DNA of 34,282 bases, from contig JAJXYT010000046.1 in the NCBI GenBank assembly GCA_021780375.1, positions 1-34,282 of the forward strand, written 5' to 3'. This document shows, one piece after another, positions 25,314-32,766 of this stretch. Below the pieces are notes generated by a model. That model was not told the origin of the DNA and did no database searches. It saw nothing but the letters and a program-made list of their open reading frames with translations. The stretch's first letter is position 1, and each line of letters opens with the position of its first letter. The DNA comes from a bacterium (GTDB taxonomy: Bacteria; Verrucomicrobiota; Verrucomicrobiia; Limisphaerales; UBA11358). The translations under genes were made by a program, and so were the position numbers.

Positions 25314-27299
25314 ATGAAAATCAAATCCCGAATTGCCGCGGTTATTCTTTGCCCGATGGCAATGGCGTCGGCTGCTGATGTTGTCAGCCCGGCCATCATC
25401 CCGCTTCCGCAGAAAATGGAGATCCGCTCCGGAATCTTCAAGCTTACACCGGACACACACATCGCTGCAGATTCCGTTTCCGCCCGGACCGCCCGGTTCC
25501 TGGCCGCGCGGGTCCGGGAAGTTACGGGTTACCCGCTTAATTTGATCAGCGCCAAATCGGGCGGAAGCGGAAACATTTTGCTGACGACCAAAGACGCTGA
25601 CACGAATTTGGGGCTCGAAGGTTACGCCCTGACTGTCACGCCGGATTCAGTCGTGATTCGAGCACCGACCCAGGCGGGCTTGTTTTATGGCGTGCAGACC
25701 TTGCTGCAATTATTGCCCCCGGACATTTTTTCCACCAAGCGCGTAACCCATGAGGACTGGCAGGTGCCGTGTGTGCAGATTGAAGACTGGCCGCGTTTCA
25801 ATTGGCGCGGCTTGATGTTGGATGCAAGCCGCCACTTTTTTACCGTTCAAGAAGTCGAACAACTGCTTGATGCGATGGCGACTCTTAAGATGAACGTCTT
25901 CCACTGGCATTTGACCGATGATCAAGGCTGGCGGATTGAAATCAAAAAATATCCCAAACTCACGCAGATCGGCGGATGGCGGCCGGGCGTTGGTTTTGGT
26001 CTGGATCCAAAATCCACGACGGCCTACGGCCCGGATGGACGTTACGGAGGGTTTTATACGCAAGCCGACATTCGCGAAGTGGTGGCCTACGCGGCGGCGC
26101 GGCATATTGCGGTTGTGCCGGAAATTGAGATGCCCGGTCACTCGCTGGCGGCACTGGCGGCGTATCCGCAATTCGGTTGCACCGGCGGGCCATTCACCAT
26201 TCCGCTCCAGTTGGGAGTTTTCAACGGCATTTACAACCCCGCCAATGAGGCGACCTTCAAATTTTTGGATGAGGTGCTGACCGAGGTGTTTCAGCTCTTT
26301 CCAGGCAAGTATGTTCACCTGGGCGGCGATGAGGTGCCCAAGGACACCTGGAAGAACAGTCCGGCCTGTCAGGCGCTGATGAAAAGGGAAGGGCTGACGA
26401 ACGAAAATGAATTGCAGGGCTGGTTTATGCAGCGCATGGAAAAATTTGTTGAAGCGCATGGGCGCATCCCGATCGGCTGGAGTGAAATCATGCAAGGCGG
26501 ACTCGCAAGCAACACCGTCGTCATGGATTGGATCGGAGGCGGGACGGAAGCCGCCAGCGCGGGTCACGACGTCGTCATGGCTCCGCACAGGTTCTGCTAC
26601 CTTTGTTATTATCCGTCTTTGGACCGCCCGCCAAATTTACGCGCCTATCGCCCTTATTTGCCATTGAGCAAGGTGTATGGTTTCGAGCCGATTCCGGCGG
26701 CTCTGGAACCGCGATACCGCTCGCACATACTCGGGGTGGAAGCCTGCGTCTGGACTCCCGACATCCCCTCCCTGAGCGATGTGGAGGAACTGACCTTCCC
26801 GCGTGTGGATGCGTTGGCGGAAGCGGGCTGGTCGTCGCAATCCGCGCGAAATTTCGATAATTTCCTTCAGCGGCTGGACGTCGAGTATCAGCGGCTGGCG
26901 TTTTGCGGCATTAATTATTGGCGGGACAATGCAACTCAGATTGGCGAATGGACCCCCAAAAAAATTAGCGGGCCAACCAACCTGTTGGAATGGGACGCAA
27001 CGCGGGAGATTACCGCGCCGGGCGCCTATCGTTTGAGTCTGGATTATACCTCCGGGAAGAATCCGCTCACCATCCAATGGGCGGCGCTCTGGGAGAACGG
27101 CAGGGAAATTGCCAGGGACGCTCATATTGGTTTCACCGGGACAAGTTCACGCGCGGTGAAAGCCTGCGATTGGAATTATTATTTCGATTTACCGGACCTC
27201 AGAAAAGGCGCCCGGTATGCGGTAAAGGTTTCGGTGGCCGGGGGAGAAGGCAACGATTCCACAGGCGTTGTTTTTCTGGGGAGGGAAAAGGCCAGATAA
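25314..27299 (+). CDS. Secreted GH20 hexosaminidase homologue, copy 2, with altered sugar-binding site
   Basis: A 661-residue GH20 protein with a signal peptide (IAAVILCPMAMASAAD), a GH20b domain and a barrel closely matching copy 1 (KYPKLTQIGGWRPGVGFGLD region). The catalytic Asp339-Glu340 (HLGGDEVP) and Arg173 are kept. Two -1 subsite motifs differ: CYFDYYQ of copy 1 is CYLCYYP here (Asp to Cys431), and QGNLWTE is EACVWTP (Glu to Pro482). These residues contact the sugar O4/O6 hydroxyls in characterised enzymes, so specificity should differ. An extra C-terminal beta-rich module (about 541-661, WTPKKISGPTNLLEWD) is absent from copy 1 and may bind carbohydrate. It is the last gene of the nagB-nagA-MFS operon and converges on the sulfotransferase gene. 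Confidence 0.92.
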   Translation: MKIKSRIAAVILCPMAMASAADVVSPAIIPLPQKMEIRSGIFKLTPDTHIAADSVSARTARFLAARVREVTGYPLNLISAKSGGSGNILLTTKDADTNLGLEGYALTVTPDSVVIRAPTQAGLFYGVQTLLQLLPPDIFSTKRVTHEDWQVPCVQIEDWPRFNWRGLMLDASRHFFTVQEVEQLLDAMATLKMNVFHWHLTDDQGWRIEIKKYPKLTQIGGWRPGVGFGLDPKSTTAYGPDGRYGGFYTQADIREVVAYAAARHIAVVPEIEMPGHSLAALAAYPQFGCTGGPFTIPLQLGVFNGIYNPANEATFKFLDEVLTEVFQLFPGKYVHLGGDEVPKDTWKNSPACQALMKREGLTNENELQGWFMQRMEKFVEAHGRIPIGWSEIMQGGLASNTVVMDWIGGGTEAASAGHDVVMAPHRFCYLCYYPSLDRPPNLRAYRPYLPLSKVYGFEPIPAALEPRYRSHILGVEACVWTPDIPSLSDVEELTFPRVDALAEAGWSSQSARNFDNFLQRLDVEYQRLAFCGINYWRDNATQIGEWTPKKISGPTNLLEWDATREITAPGAYRLSLDYTSGKNPLTIQWAALWENGREIARDAHIGFTGTSSRAVKACDWNYYFDLPDLRKGARYAVKVSVAGGEGNDSTGVVFLGREKAR

Positions 27300-27321
27300 A
27301 TCAGAAATCTCACGTTGTCCT

Positions 27322-27915
27322 TCAAGAACGATCCGCCGGCATGGATTTCCGCTGGCGATACAGCGCTGGATCCACAGCGGCGGCCATGTCGGCGACCCGC
27401 AAGTTCCCGGTTAGAAATCGATTGATTTCTCCAGCCACTTCCAGGGGATGGCCAATCGCGTCCCGGTAATTGATGTAGAGGACGCGAAAATTCGGATGGT
27501 TCGCCAGCCACTGGTGTGCCGTGGCGAGTTGCTTTTCAAAGACACCCGCCAGTGCCGCGTCGGTCAGCGTAGCGGCGGGACGGCCTTGTTGTTTAAGCAT
27601 GACCCGTTGAGAAACAATCACCTCTTGGAGATCCCGCAGCATAAAAATGACACGGCAGTCCCGGTCGGTTGGCAGGTGCGGCAAAAGCAGGTGGATGACC
27701 TTGACCGCCTTGCCGCCCGCCTCGTTCAGCCACGACAAATCATTACGACTATGTTTGACACTCTCATGCTCAAAATAGCCGCGGGGATTGTGGTCGTCCG
27801 GCGCTCGCTGGCCGTCCGTCAAGAGGCGCATCCCGCCAGCCTGCAACATCTGCATCATGAGGCTCGTGCCCGAACGCGGCAACCCCGAGACAATCGTAAT
27901 GAAGTTGCCTGGCAT
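27322..27915 (-). CDS. Sulfotransferase-family protein
   Basis: A 197-residue protein of the PAPS-dependent sulfotransferase fold. The N-terminal loop IVSGLPRSGTSLMMQML binds the 5'-phosphosulfate, and FMLRDLQEVIVSQRVML has the Arg...Ser pattern used for the 3'-phosphate. YINYRDAIGHPLEVAGEINRFL is the usual helix near the C-terminus. It is short for the family (often 250-300), lacking much of the acceptor-binding part. The ATG at 27915 is five bases after the stop of the phosphatase/TPR gene, so the two form one translational unit. The frame extends to 28002 but would overlap the upstream gene. The acceptor is unknown; a surface glycan or lipid is a fair guess from the partner gene. Confidence 0.82.
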   Translation of the reverse strand: MPGNFITIVSGLPRSGTSLMMQMLQAGGMRLLTDGQRAPDDHNPRGYFEHESVKHSRNDLSWLNEAGGKAVKVIHLLLPHLPTDRDCRVIFMLRDLQEVIVSQRVMLKQQGRPAATLTDAALAGVFEKQLATAHQWLANHPNFRVLYINYRDAIGHPLEVAGEINRFLTGNLRVADMAAAVDPALYRQRKSMPADRS

Positions 27916-27920
27916 GGTTC

Positions 27921-29942
27921 TCAGGCGCCCGGAGGCTGCCCCTCGGCCAGATTGGATTTGAAATCCGCGCGGAACATGGGTTGCTGGCGCAAACGGATAC
28001 AAGCGCGTTTGTGCTCTTCGGACTTTTGAGCATCAATCGGCTTGAACAACTCGACCAGATGACGATGCAGCAATGCTGGCTGGTATCCAAGCCCAAGGGC
28101 CGTCTCATAAGCGGCGATGGCTTCCCGGGGCCGGCCAGAGCCTTCCAGAGCCACGGCCAGGTGAAAATGCGCCTCCGGATAGAAATGGACCAAGCCGACC
28201 GCCTCCAAGGACTTCTCGACTGCGCTCTCCCACTCTCCTTTCGCAAGATGCACGGAGGCCAAACCATCCAGCGCCGCCGGATTGTCCGGTTCGGTTTCAA
28301 GGGACTTCCGGAAAGCATCCGCCGCCTCCTGCCAGCGTGCAAACTGGAGAAACGCGCGGCCAATCTGATTGAAAAGCAGATGATGCGAGAAGGCGTTGGC
28401 ATTGGCGGCTTCCACATGGCTGATGGCCTGGTCTCTATTGCCTTCCGCAAGAGCCAGATCGGCCAGCAGCAGTTGCACCTGGGCGGAATGTTTAACTTCG
28501 GGAGGGGTCGTTTCCAGCAGCAATCGGGCTTCCTTGAGTTGTCCCAAACCGTGCAGACAGCGCGCCAAAGTAAGCACGCACCACTCATCCTCCTTCTTCT
28601 CAGCCATCAGTTCGCGGAGCAGCGGCACCGCCTGCGCCATTCGTGGCGTATCAATCATCGCCCGAACCAGGCTGATTTTGTTGCAGCGGATGGTGTTTTG
28701 GATCGTCTCCTGGACGTCCTTCCCGGGCGGGGCAATATAGCCCAGTTCAACCAGTTGGGCGACCGCCTGCGCGGCCTCCGCCGGGTCCTGACGAATCTCG
28801 CTCTTATGCAAACCGGCTTTGGAATCACCCAGGCCTTCCCAACCGAAGATGCGTTCGGGTTTGATCTCCTGGCGGAACACTTCCAGCCACGGACGCCCGT
28901 CCATGTCGCCGCCCACCGGCAGGCCGAGCAACGCCAGAATCGTGGGGGTCACATCCAGAATCGTTGCGCCGTAAAGACGTTCGTTTTCCTTGATGTCAGG
29001 CCCCTTCAGACACGCGATGCCGAAGCCCCGGTGGCATCCTTCCGGATTCTTTTTGGCCACCTCCGGCGGCAGACGGCGATGCCCGCACTCGTAACCATGG
29101 TCGCTCACCAGAATCACGTTGGTCTGGTCATCAATATATTGGAGCAACACGTGCAGCATCATATCGTGAAACCGATAGCAGCCCGTCATGACATGTTGGT
29201 AGAACTCAAAATCCTGTTCCGTGATGCCTGGCATCCGCGGCGGATGATAAGACATGAATTCGTGGCCGAACTGGTCAATGGCATCGAAATAGACGGCCAT
29301 CAAATCCCAAGGCTCGCTCTGAATCAGGGCGGTGGCGACGGCTTGAACCGAGGCAGCCTTGGCCAGCCGGCGGGCCAGCTTGACGGGGCGTTTATCGGTT
29401 TTCAAATCCACTTCCTTCAGGCGCGGGATAAAGGCCAGTAAATCATCCCCCATGATGCTGGTTGGGGGCACCCGCAAAGCCGTCAGCGTGTCGGCAAGCT
29501 CCGGCGGATGCACCGATTTTGCGATCTTGTCTTCCGGCGCGATCAGAAACTGGTCGGTTACCATGACCCCGTTGATCGGCTCGGGCGGGTCGGTGGCGAA
29601 CCAACCGACAATGTTGGACTTAAGCCCGTTCTGGCTCAGAATGTTCCAAATCGCCTTGCATTTCCGCGAAGTGCTGCGAACCGGCCCGATGCCGGTGCCA
29701 TCCGGCAAAGGCTCCGTGAAGCCACAAATCCCGTGCTTGTCCGCGCGTTTGCCCGTCGCAATGGACGTCCACAGCATCGGCGAGAGCACCGGCTGTATGG
29801 TGGCCAGATTGCCGCGCACTCCGCTGGTGAGCAGTTGCGCCAGGGCTGGCATCTGCCCCTTTTGAAGCAACGGATCAATCATCTCCCAATCGGCCGAATC
29901 CCAGCCAATCAGCAGCACTTTTCTTTTGCGTGATGGATTCAT
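27921..29942 (-). CDS. Alkaline-phosphatase-superfamily phosphodiesterase with TPR domain
   Basis: A 673-residue fusion. Residues 1-380 form an alkaline-phosphatase-superfamily (type I phosphodiesterase/nucleotide pyrophosphatase) domain. Metal residues are in GWDSADWE (Asp15), YFDAIDQFGHEF and LVSDHGYECGH, and ATGKRADKHGI closes the nucleophile loop. The nucleophile position looks like Ser54 (QPVLSPMLW), where Thr is usual. Residues about 440-640 are tetratricopeptide repeats (ALDGLASVHLAKGEWESAVE, AHFHLAVALEGSGRPREA), a protein-protein platform. No signal peptide or membrane segment is visible, so the enzyme domain seems cytoplasmic, which is unusual for this superfamily. It is the first gene of a two-gene operon with the sulfotransferase. 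A sulfatase or phosphotransferase activity cannot be excluded. Confidence 0.85.
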   Translation of the reverse strand: MNPSRKRKVLLIGWDSADWEMIDPLLQKGQMPALAQLLTSGVRGNLATIQPVLSPMLWTSIATGKRADKHGICGFTEPLPDGTGIGPVRSTSRKCKAIWNILSQNGLKSNIVGWFATDPPEPINGVMVTDQFLIAPEDKIAKSVHPPELADTLTALRVPPTSIMGDDLLAFIPRLKEVDLKTDKRPVKLARRLAKAASVQAVATALIQSEPWDLMAVYFDAIDQFGHEFMSYHPPRMPGITEQDFEFYQHVMTGCYRFHDMMLHVLLQYIDDQTNVILVSDHGYECGHRRLPPEVAKKNPEGCHRGFGIACLKGPDIKENERLYGATILDVTPTILALLGLPVGGDMDGRPWLEVFRQEIKPERIFGWEGLGDSKAGLHKSEIRQDPAEAAQAVAQLVELGYIAPPGKDVQETIQNTIRCNKISLVRAMIDTPRMAQAVPLLRELMAEKKEDEWCVLTLARCLHGLGQLKEARLLLETTPPEVKHSAQVQLLLADLALAEGNRDQAISHVEAANANAFSHHLLFNQIGRAFLQFARWQEAADAFRKSLETEPDNPAALDGLASVHLAKGEWESAVEKSLEAVGLVHFYPEAHFHLAVALEGSGRPREAIAAYETALGLGYQPALLHRHLVELFKPIDAQKSEEHKRACIRLRQQPMFRADFKSNLAEGQPPGA

Positions 29943-30105
29943 AGGCGGGCAACAGACTAACCAAGCGCAGTCGTTTTACAATGCCAGTTTGAAAGGCTTG
30001 CCAGAATCCCGAAGCATCGAACTCGGCCGGACTAATACCACGCCCACACGTGTTGCTGAATGAGCCGGCCATGTGCCTTCGGACCATCAGGCGGCGATGC
30101 AGGAC

Positions 30106-30354
30106 TCAAGTCTCTTTTTTCCGGGATTCCAGGGATTTCATTCGCTCGCTGCGACGGGCACGCCGGGCCGCCATTCCTGCGACCCCTGCCGCCAGCAAGG
30201 CAAGCGAGGAAGGTTCCGAATCAACAACAATACCGAAGGTAGTGCCCGGAGGCGACTTGGCGTACAGCACCTGCTGGGGCCGAGCCGCGCTCCGGGGATG
30301 TTGAGCGACTTCCTTTTCGCTGCCCGCTTCGGCACTCATCGTTTCCAAATTCGG
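30106..30354 (-). pseudogene. In-frame PEP-CTERM sorting tail separated from its gene by a TAG stop
   Basis: Directly after the TAG (30355-30357) of the next gene, the same frame stays open for 82 codons. From codon 30216-30214 it reads SEPSSLALLAAGVAGMAARR then ARR. This has the PEP-CTERM layout of an EPSS-type motif, a hydrophobic stretch and an Arg cluster, as used by exosortase to anchor exported proteins. About 45 codons of low-complexity sequence lie between TAG and motif. The tail could be a relic of the gene's former C-terminus, could be reached by stop-codon read-through, or could be made as a separate peptide from the ATG at 30337-30339. The Arg cluster is followed by 14 more residues, longer than usual. 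Confidence 0.6.
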
Positions 30355-31350
30355 CTATTGCTTTCTGATGCGCCAGAATTGGGTCGCATTGCCGCCCGGC
30401 TGGGTGACAGCTTGATAGGTGGCTGGATGGATGGGATCCGCAAGCGCCGTTTGGCTAACGACCGCATTCGGATCGGTCACCCAAACGGGCGACGGATCAA
30501 GCGTGGGGCTGGTTTCAAGCACGAAAGTGTTCGTGTTGTCATTCGACCAATTCGGGCCGAAATCAATTGTAGTCAAATTGTGGTTTGACGGATCCTGGGT
30601 GATACTGGTTATCTTGATAAAGGATGGAACCGTGACGCCGGCGTCTGGCGTTGTTTCATAGCGGCAATCCTTGACGACGACAGACTGGACAATCCACTTG
30701 CTAAGGCTGCTGCTGGTCGCGTTGGTAAAATTCACCTGCACATCCATGTAGCCGAAATGGTTCTGGCCGTCTGTGCCCTTGAACTCAAATCCTGAGAATT
30801 CATATGGATAACCATCATAATCGTTCCAATGGTACTGATAAAAAGGATATGTGCCCGTTTGGTAGGCAAGCGCAAGGCGCTGTGCATAATCAGGCGTAAA
30901 GGTGTTGGTGTTGTTGCCGATGATCATTCCTCCAAAGAAAGGTCCGATATAGCCGTTTGTCCCGCCATTGCTCCACGGGGGGCAAAGGGGTTGGCCATTG
31001 ACAATAGTCGGATTGTTGGTGTCAGGTACAAATCCCCTGAAATCAATAAGCTGTGATGGGAATCTGGTTGTGAGATGGGAAAAGAGATCAGGACCGATAT
31101 AGAGCTCGAAATTCGTGACGCTCCCCCCTTCGATACTCAGAAAGAGATCGGTTGCATTAGTCGAGCCGAACGGTTGCGGCAAGAAAACGTGCGGATAGGG
31201 GGCGAGCCCCGGAGCTTGGACAAGCGTCGCCTCGGCGCTCTGGCCGGCGAAAAAGGCGCCCAAACCGGCAGCGGTGGAGTAGGCCAGCAAGCGCTTCTGC
31301 GAATCAGGTGCTAAATGTTTTTTGGGACTGGATAATTTTTGGGTTTTCAT
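30355..31350 (-). CDS. Exported PEP-CTERM-type protein with FWR C-terminal module
   Basis: A 331-residue exported protein of unknown function. The N-terminus MKTQKLSSPKKHLAPDSQKR then LLAYSTAAGLGAFFAGQSAEA is the signal sequence typical of verrucomicrobial PEP-CTERM proteins. The body, about residues 40-240 (GYMDVQVNFTNATSSSL, VKDCRYETTPDAGVTVP), is the beta-rich domain that normally runs straight into VPEPSS. Here it continues instead into a module (TFVLETSPTLDPSPVW to TQFWRIRKQ) and stops at TAG. The sorting motif appears only after the stop, in the same frame. The ATG at 31350 has AAGAGG six bases upstream; an in-frame ATG at 31383 is the alternative. It is divergent from the secreted protein at 31645 across the inverted-repeat element. 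Confidence 0.75.
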   Translation of the reverse strand: MKTQKLSSPKKHLAPDSQKRLLAYSTAAGLGAFFAGQSAEATLVQAPGLAPYPHVFLPQPFGSTNATDLFLSIEGGSVTNFELYIGPDLFSHLTTRFPSQLIDFRGFVPDTNNPTIVNGQPLCPPWSNGGTNGYIGPFFGGMIIGNNTNTFTPDYAQRLALAYQTGTYPFYQYHWNDYDGYPYEFSGFEFKGTDGQNHFGYMDVQVNFTNATSSSLSKWIVQSVVVKDCRYETTPDAGVTVPSFIKITSITQDPSNHNLTTIDFGPNWSNDNTNTFVLETSPTLDPSPVWVTDPNAVVSQTALADPIHPATYQAVTQPGGNATQFWRIRKQ

Positions 31351-31440
31351 TGGCAACCTCTTGGAGTTTTTATTTGCTTTCATTTTATAGGTTTTGAACG
31401 ACTTAGTCTTGCGTGCAAAAATATCAATTCCCAAACATTC

Positions 31441-31463
31441 CGGCCATAGCCTGTTTTGGGGGG
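31441..31463 (+). repeat. Second copy of the 23-bp motif
   Basis: CGGCCATAG followed by CCTGTTTTGGGGGG. It matches 21808-21830 (minus strand) at 21 of 23 positions and contains the left arm of the inverted-repeat element here. It lies about 90 bp upstream of the PEP-CTERM-type gene start, in its promoter region. Confidence 0.7.
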
Positions 31464-31575
31464 GTATCATTTCCAAAAAGAAGTTCGGTATCAACCAAGA
31501 CACTTGAATACCGATGATTGGATGCCTCCGCCACAGCCGGTTTCGGAGGATGCCATGCCCCCCAAAACAGGTTAT
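31446..31575. repeat. 130-bp element bounded by 18-bp inverted repeats
   Basis: Left arm 31446-31463 and right arm 31558-31575 are reverse complements at 17 of 18 positions (one G/T), each with the core CCTGTTTTGGGGGG or its complement. Inside are two smaller palindromes: CGGTAT...ATACCG and CCTCCG...CGGAGG. No target-site duplication is visible and no protein is encoded. It fills most of the gap between two divergent secreted-protein genes. It may be a MITE-like relic, a structured regulatory region, or a pair of binding sites for one protein. Confidence 0.7.
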
Positions 31576-31644
31576 AGAGAAACGGTGCGGTGTCGGTAAC
31601 AATAAGAACCATAGCGACGCGCGCTTAGATGCGCTAAAGACTGT

Positions 31645-32742
31645 ATGAAGAATCGTCATTTTATGGGTTGGGTGTCTGTATTGTTGGCTGCGCTCGTGCT
31701 CCTCGTCGGTTCTCTCGCAGAAGCGAGCAGCACAAACCGGGGCGTGTGGTGCTGGAGCACCCCGGCGCCATACGGATTGAATTCCATTGTCGGCTCTAAC
31801 GCGTTGCAGAACGCGGCAGTGGCGCAGTTCAAGGCGTGGGGCATCAGCCGCGTTTACGGCGTCTATGGCGATCAGTTGTGGAACGCCCCGGGCCAGACGG
31901 CCCTGGCCGCCTGGAACACGCTGCTGAACCATAACGGAGTCGAATCCCAACTGCTGATCTCGGATTGGACTTTGAACTCCGGCCAGCAAAACGTCATCCT
32001 CCAAATGATCGACTTCAATAACAGCCAACCTTCGGCCGCCCGGTTTAAAGGCATCCATTTGGATCTCGAACCATGGGGCTTGCCATCCTGGCCCACTGAC
32101 AACAAATACAACGACCTGGTCAATCTCGCCGCCGAATATCAACAAGTGCGCACCGAGTTGAACACGAATGGGCAGAGCGATGTCCTGGTTTATGCCGACC
32201 TCAGTGATTGGCTGGATAGCACCAACGCCATTAACTGGCCGTCATTGACCGTGCGTGATCAATGGTTCTCCGGGATTCTCACCAACCTGGCGGGCATCAC
32301 ACTGATGGACTATGAACAGCCGACATATTCGGGGCTCGTGAGCGCGGCTTCATGGGAACTGGTCAGTCATCGAGGGCTTGTTCGCATCGGGATAGACACC
32401 GGCGCCGGACAGACCTGGTCAAACCTTACCGACTTCGTGACCGTCGCGCGTCGGTTGGAGTCCAATTTCACCGACTCCGTGGGTGTAGATATCTATGATT
32501 TCATGACGCTGGAAGAAGTGGCGCCTCCTGTCCTCGGAACTGGCACTGCACCGCCTTTGACCACAAATGGTTATAACCTGATGCTTCAAGGACCGATTGG
32601 GTCAAATTACGTCATCCAGGCATCCGGCGATCTCTTCAATTGGCAGACCTTCACTAATTTCTCGAGCATAAATTGGCTGACTTATTTCAGTGACCCGGCG
32701 GCTGCCAATTATCCATGCCGGTTTTATCGGGTAACGAACTAA
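31645..32742 (+). CDS. Secreted TIM-barrel-like protein with FYR C-terminal module (possible glycosidase)
   Basis: A 365-residue exported protein; I cannot name the family. The signal peptide is clear (GWVSVLLAALVLLVGSLAEA). Residues about 30-300 have the alternating strand/helix pattern of a TIM barrel: NRGVWCWSTP, ISRVYGVYGD, LLISDWT, FKGIHLDLEPW, VLVYADLSDWL, GITLMDYEQP, RIGIDTGA and VGVDIYDFM. Acidic residues at strand ends (Asp140, Glu142 in HLDLEP) are typical of glycoside hydrolases such as GH18-like clans, but the full GH18 motif is missing. The C-terminal part (about 310-365; YVIQASGDLFNWQTFTNF to CRFYRVTN) is a beta-rich module like the end of the PEP-CTERM-type neighbour. It is divergent from that gene and 24 bp ahead of the NagX-like gene. 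Confidence 0.72.
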   Translation: MKNRHFMGWVSVLLAALVLLVGSLAEASSTNRGVWCWSTPAPYGLNSIVGSNALQNAAVAQFKAWGISRVYGVYGDQLWNAPGQTALAAWNTLLNHNGVESQLLISDWTLNSGQQNVILQMIDFNNSQPSAARFKGIHLDLEPWGLPSWPTDNKYNDLVNLAAEYQQVRTELNTNGQSDVLVYADLSDWLDSTNAINWPSLTVRDQWFSGILTNLAGITLMDYEQPTYSGLVSAASWELVSHRGLVRIGIDTGAGQTWSNLTDFVTVARRLESNFTDSVGVDIYDFMTLEEVAPPVLGTGTAPPLTTNGYNLMLQGPIGSNYVIQASGDLFNWQTFTNFSSINWLTYFSDPAAANYPCRFYRVTN

Positions 32743-32766
32743 TCCGTTTTCAAGTCCGAATATACG

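Noticed and set aside
31424-31612. A 62-codon minus-strand frame across the inverted-repeat element
   Set aside because: The frame is simply open through the palindrome; it has no domain, and both arms are read as coding, which is unlikely for a real peptide.
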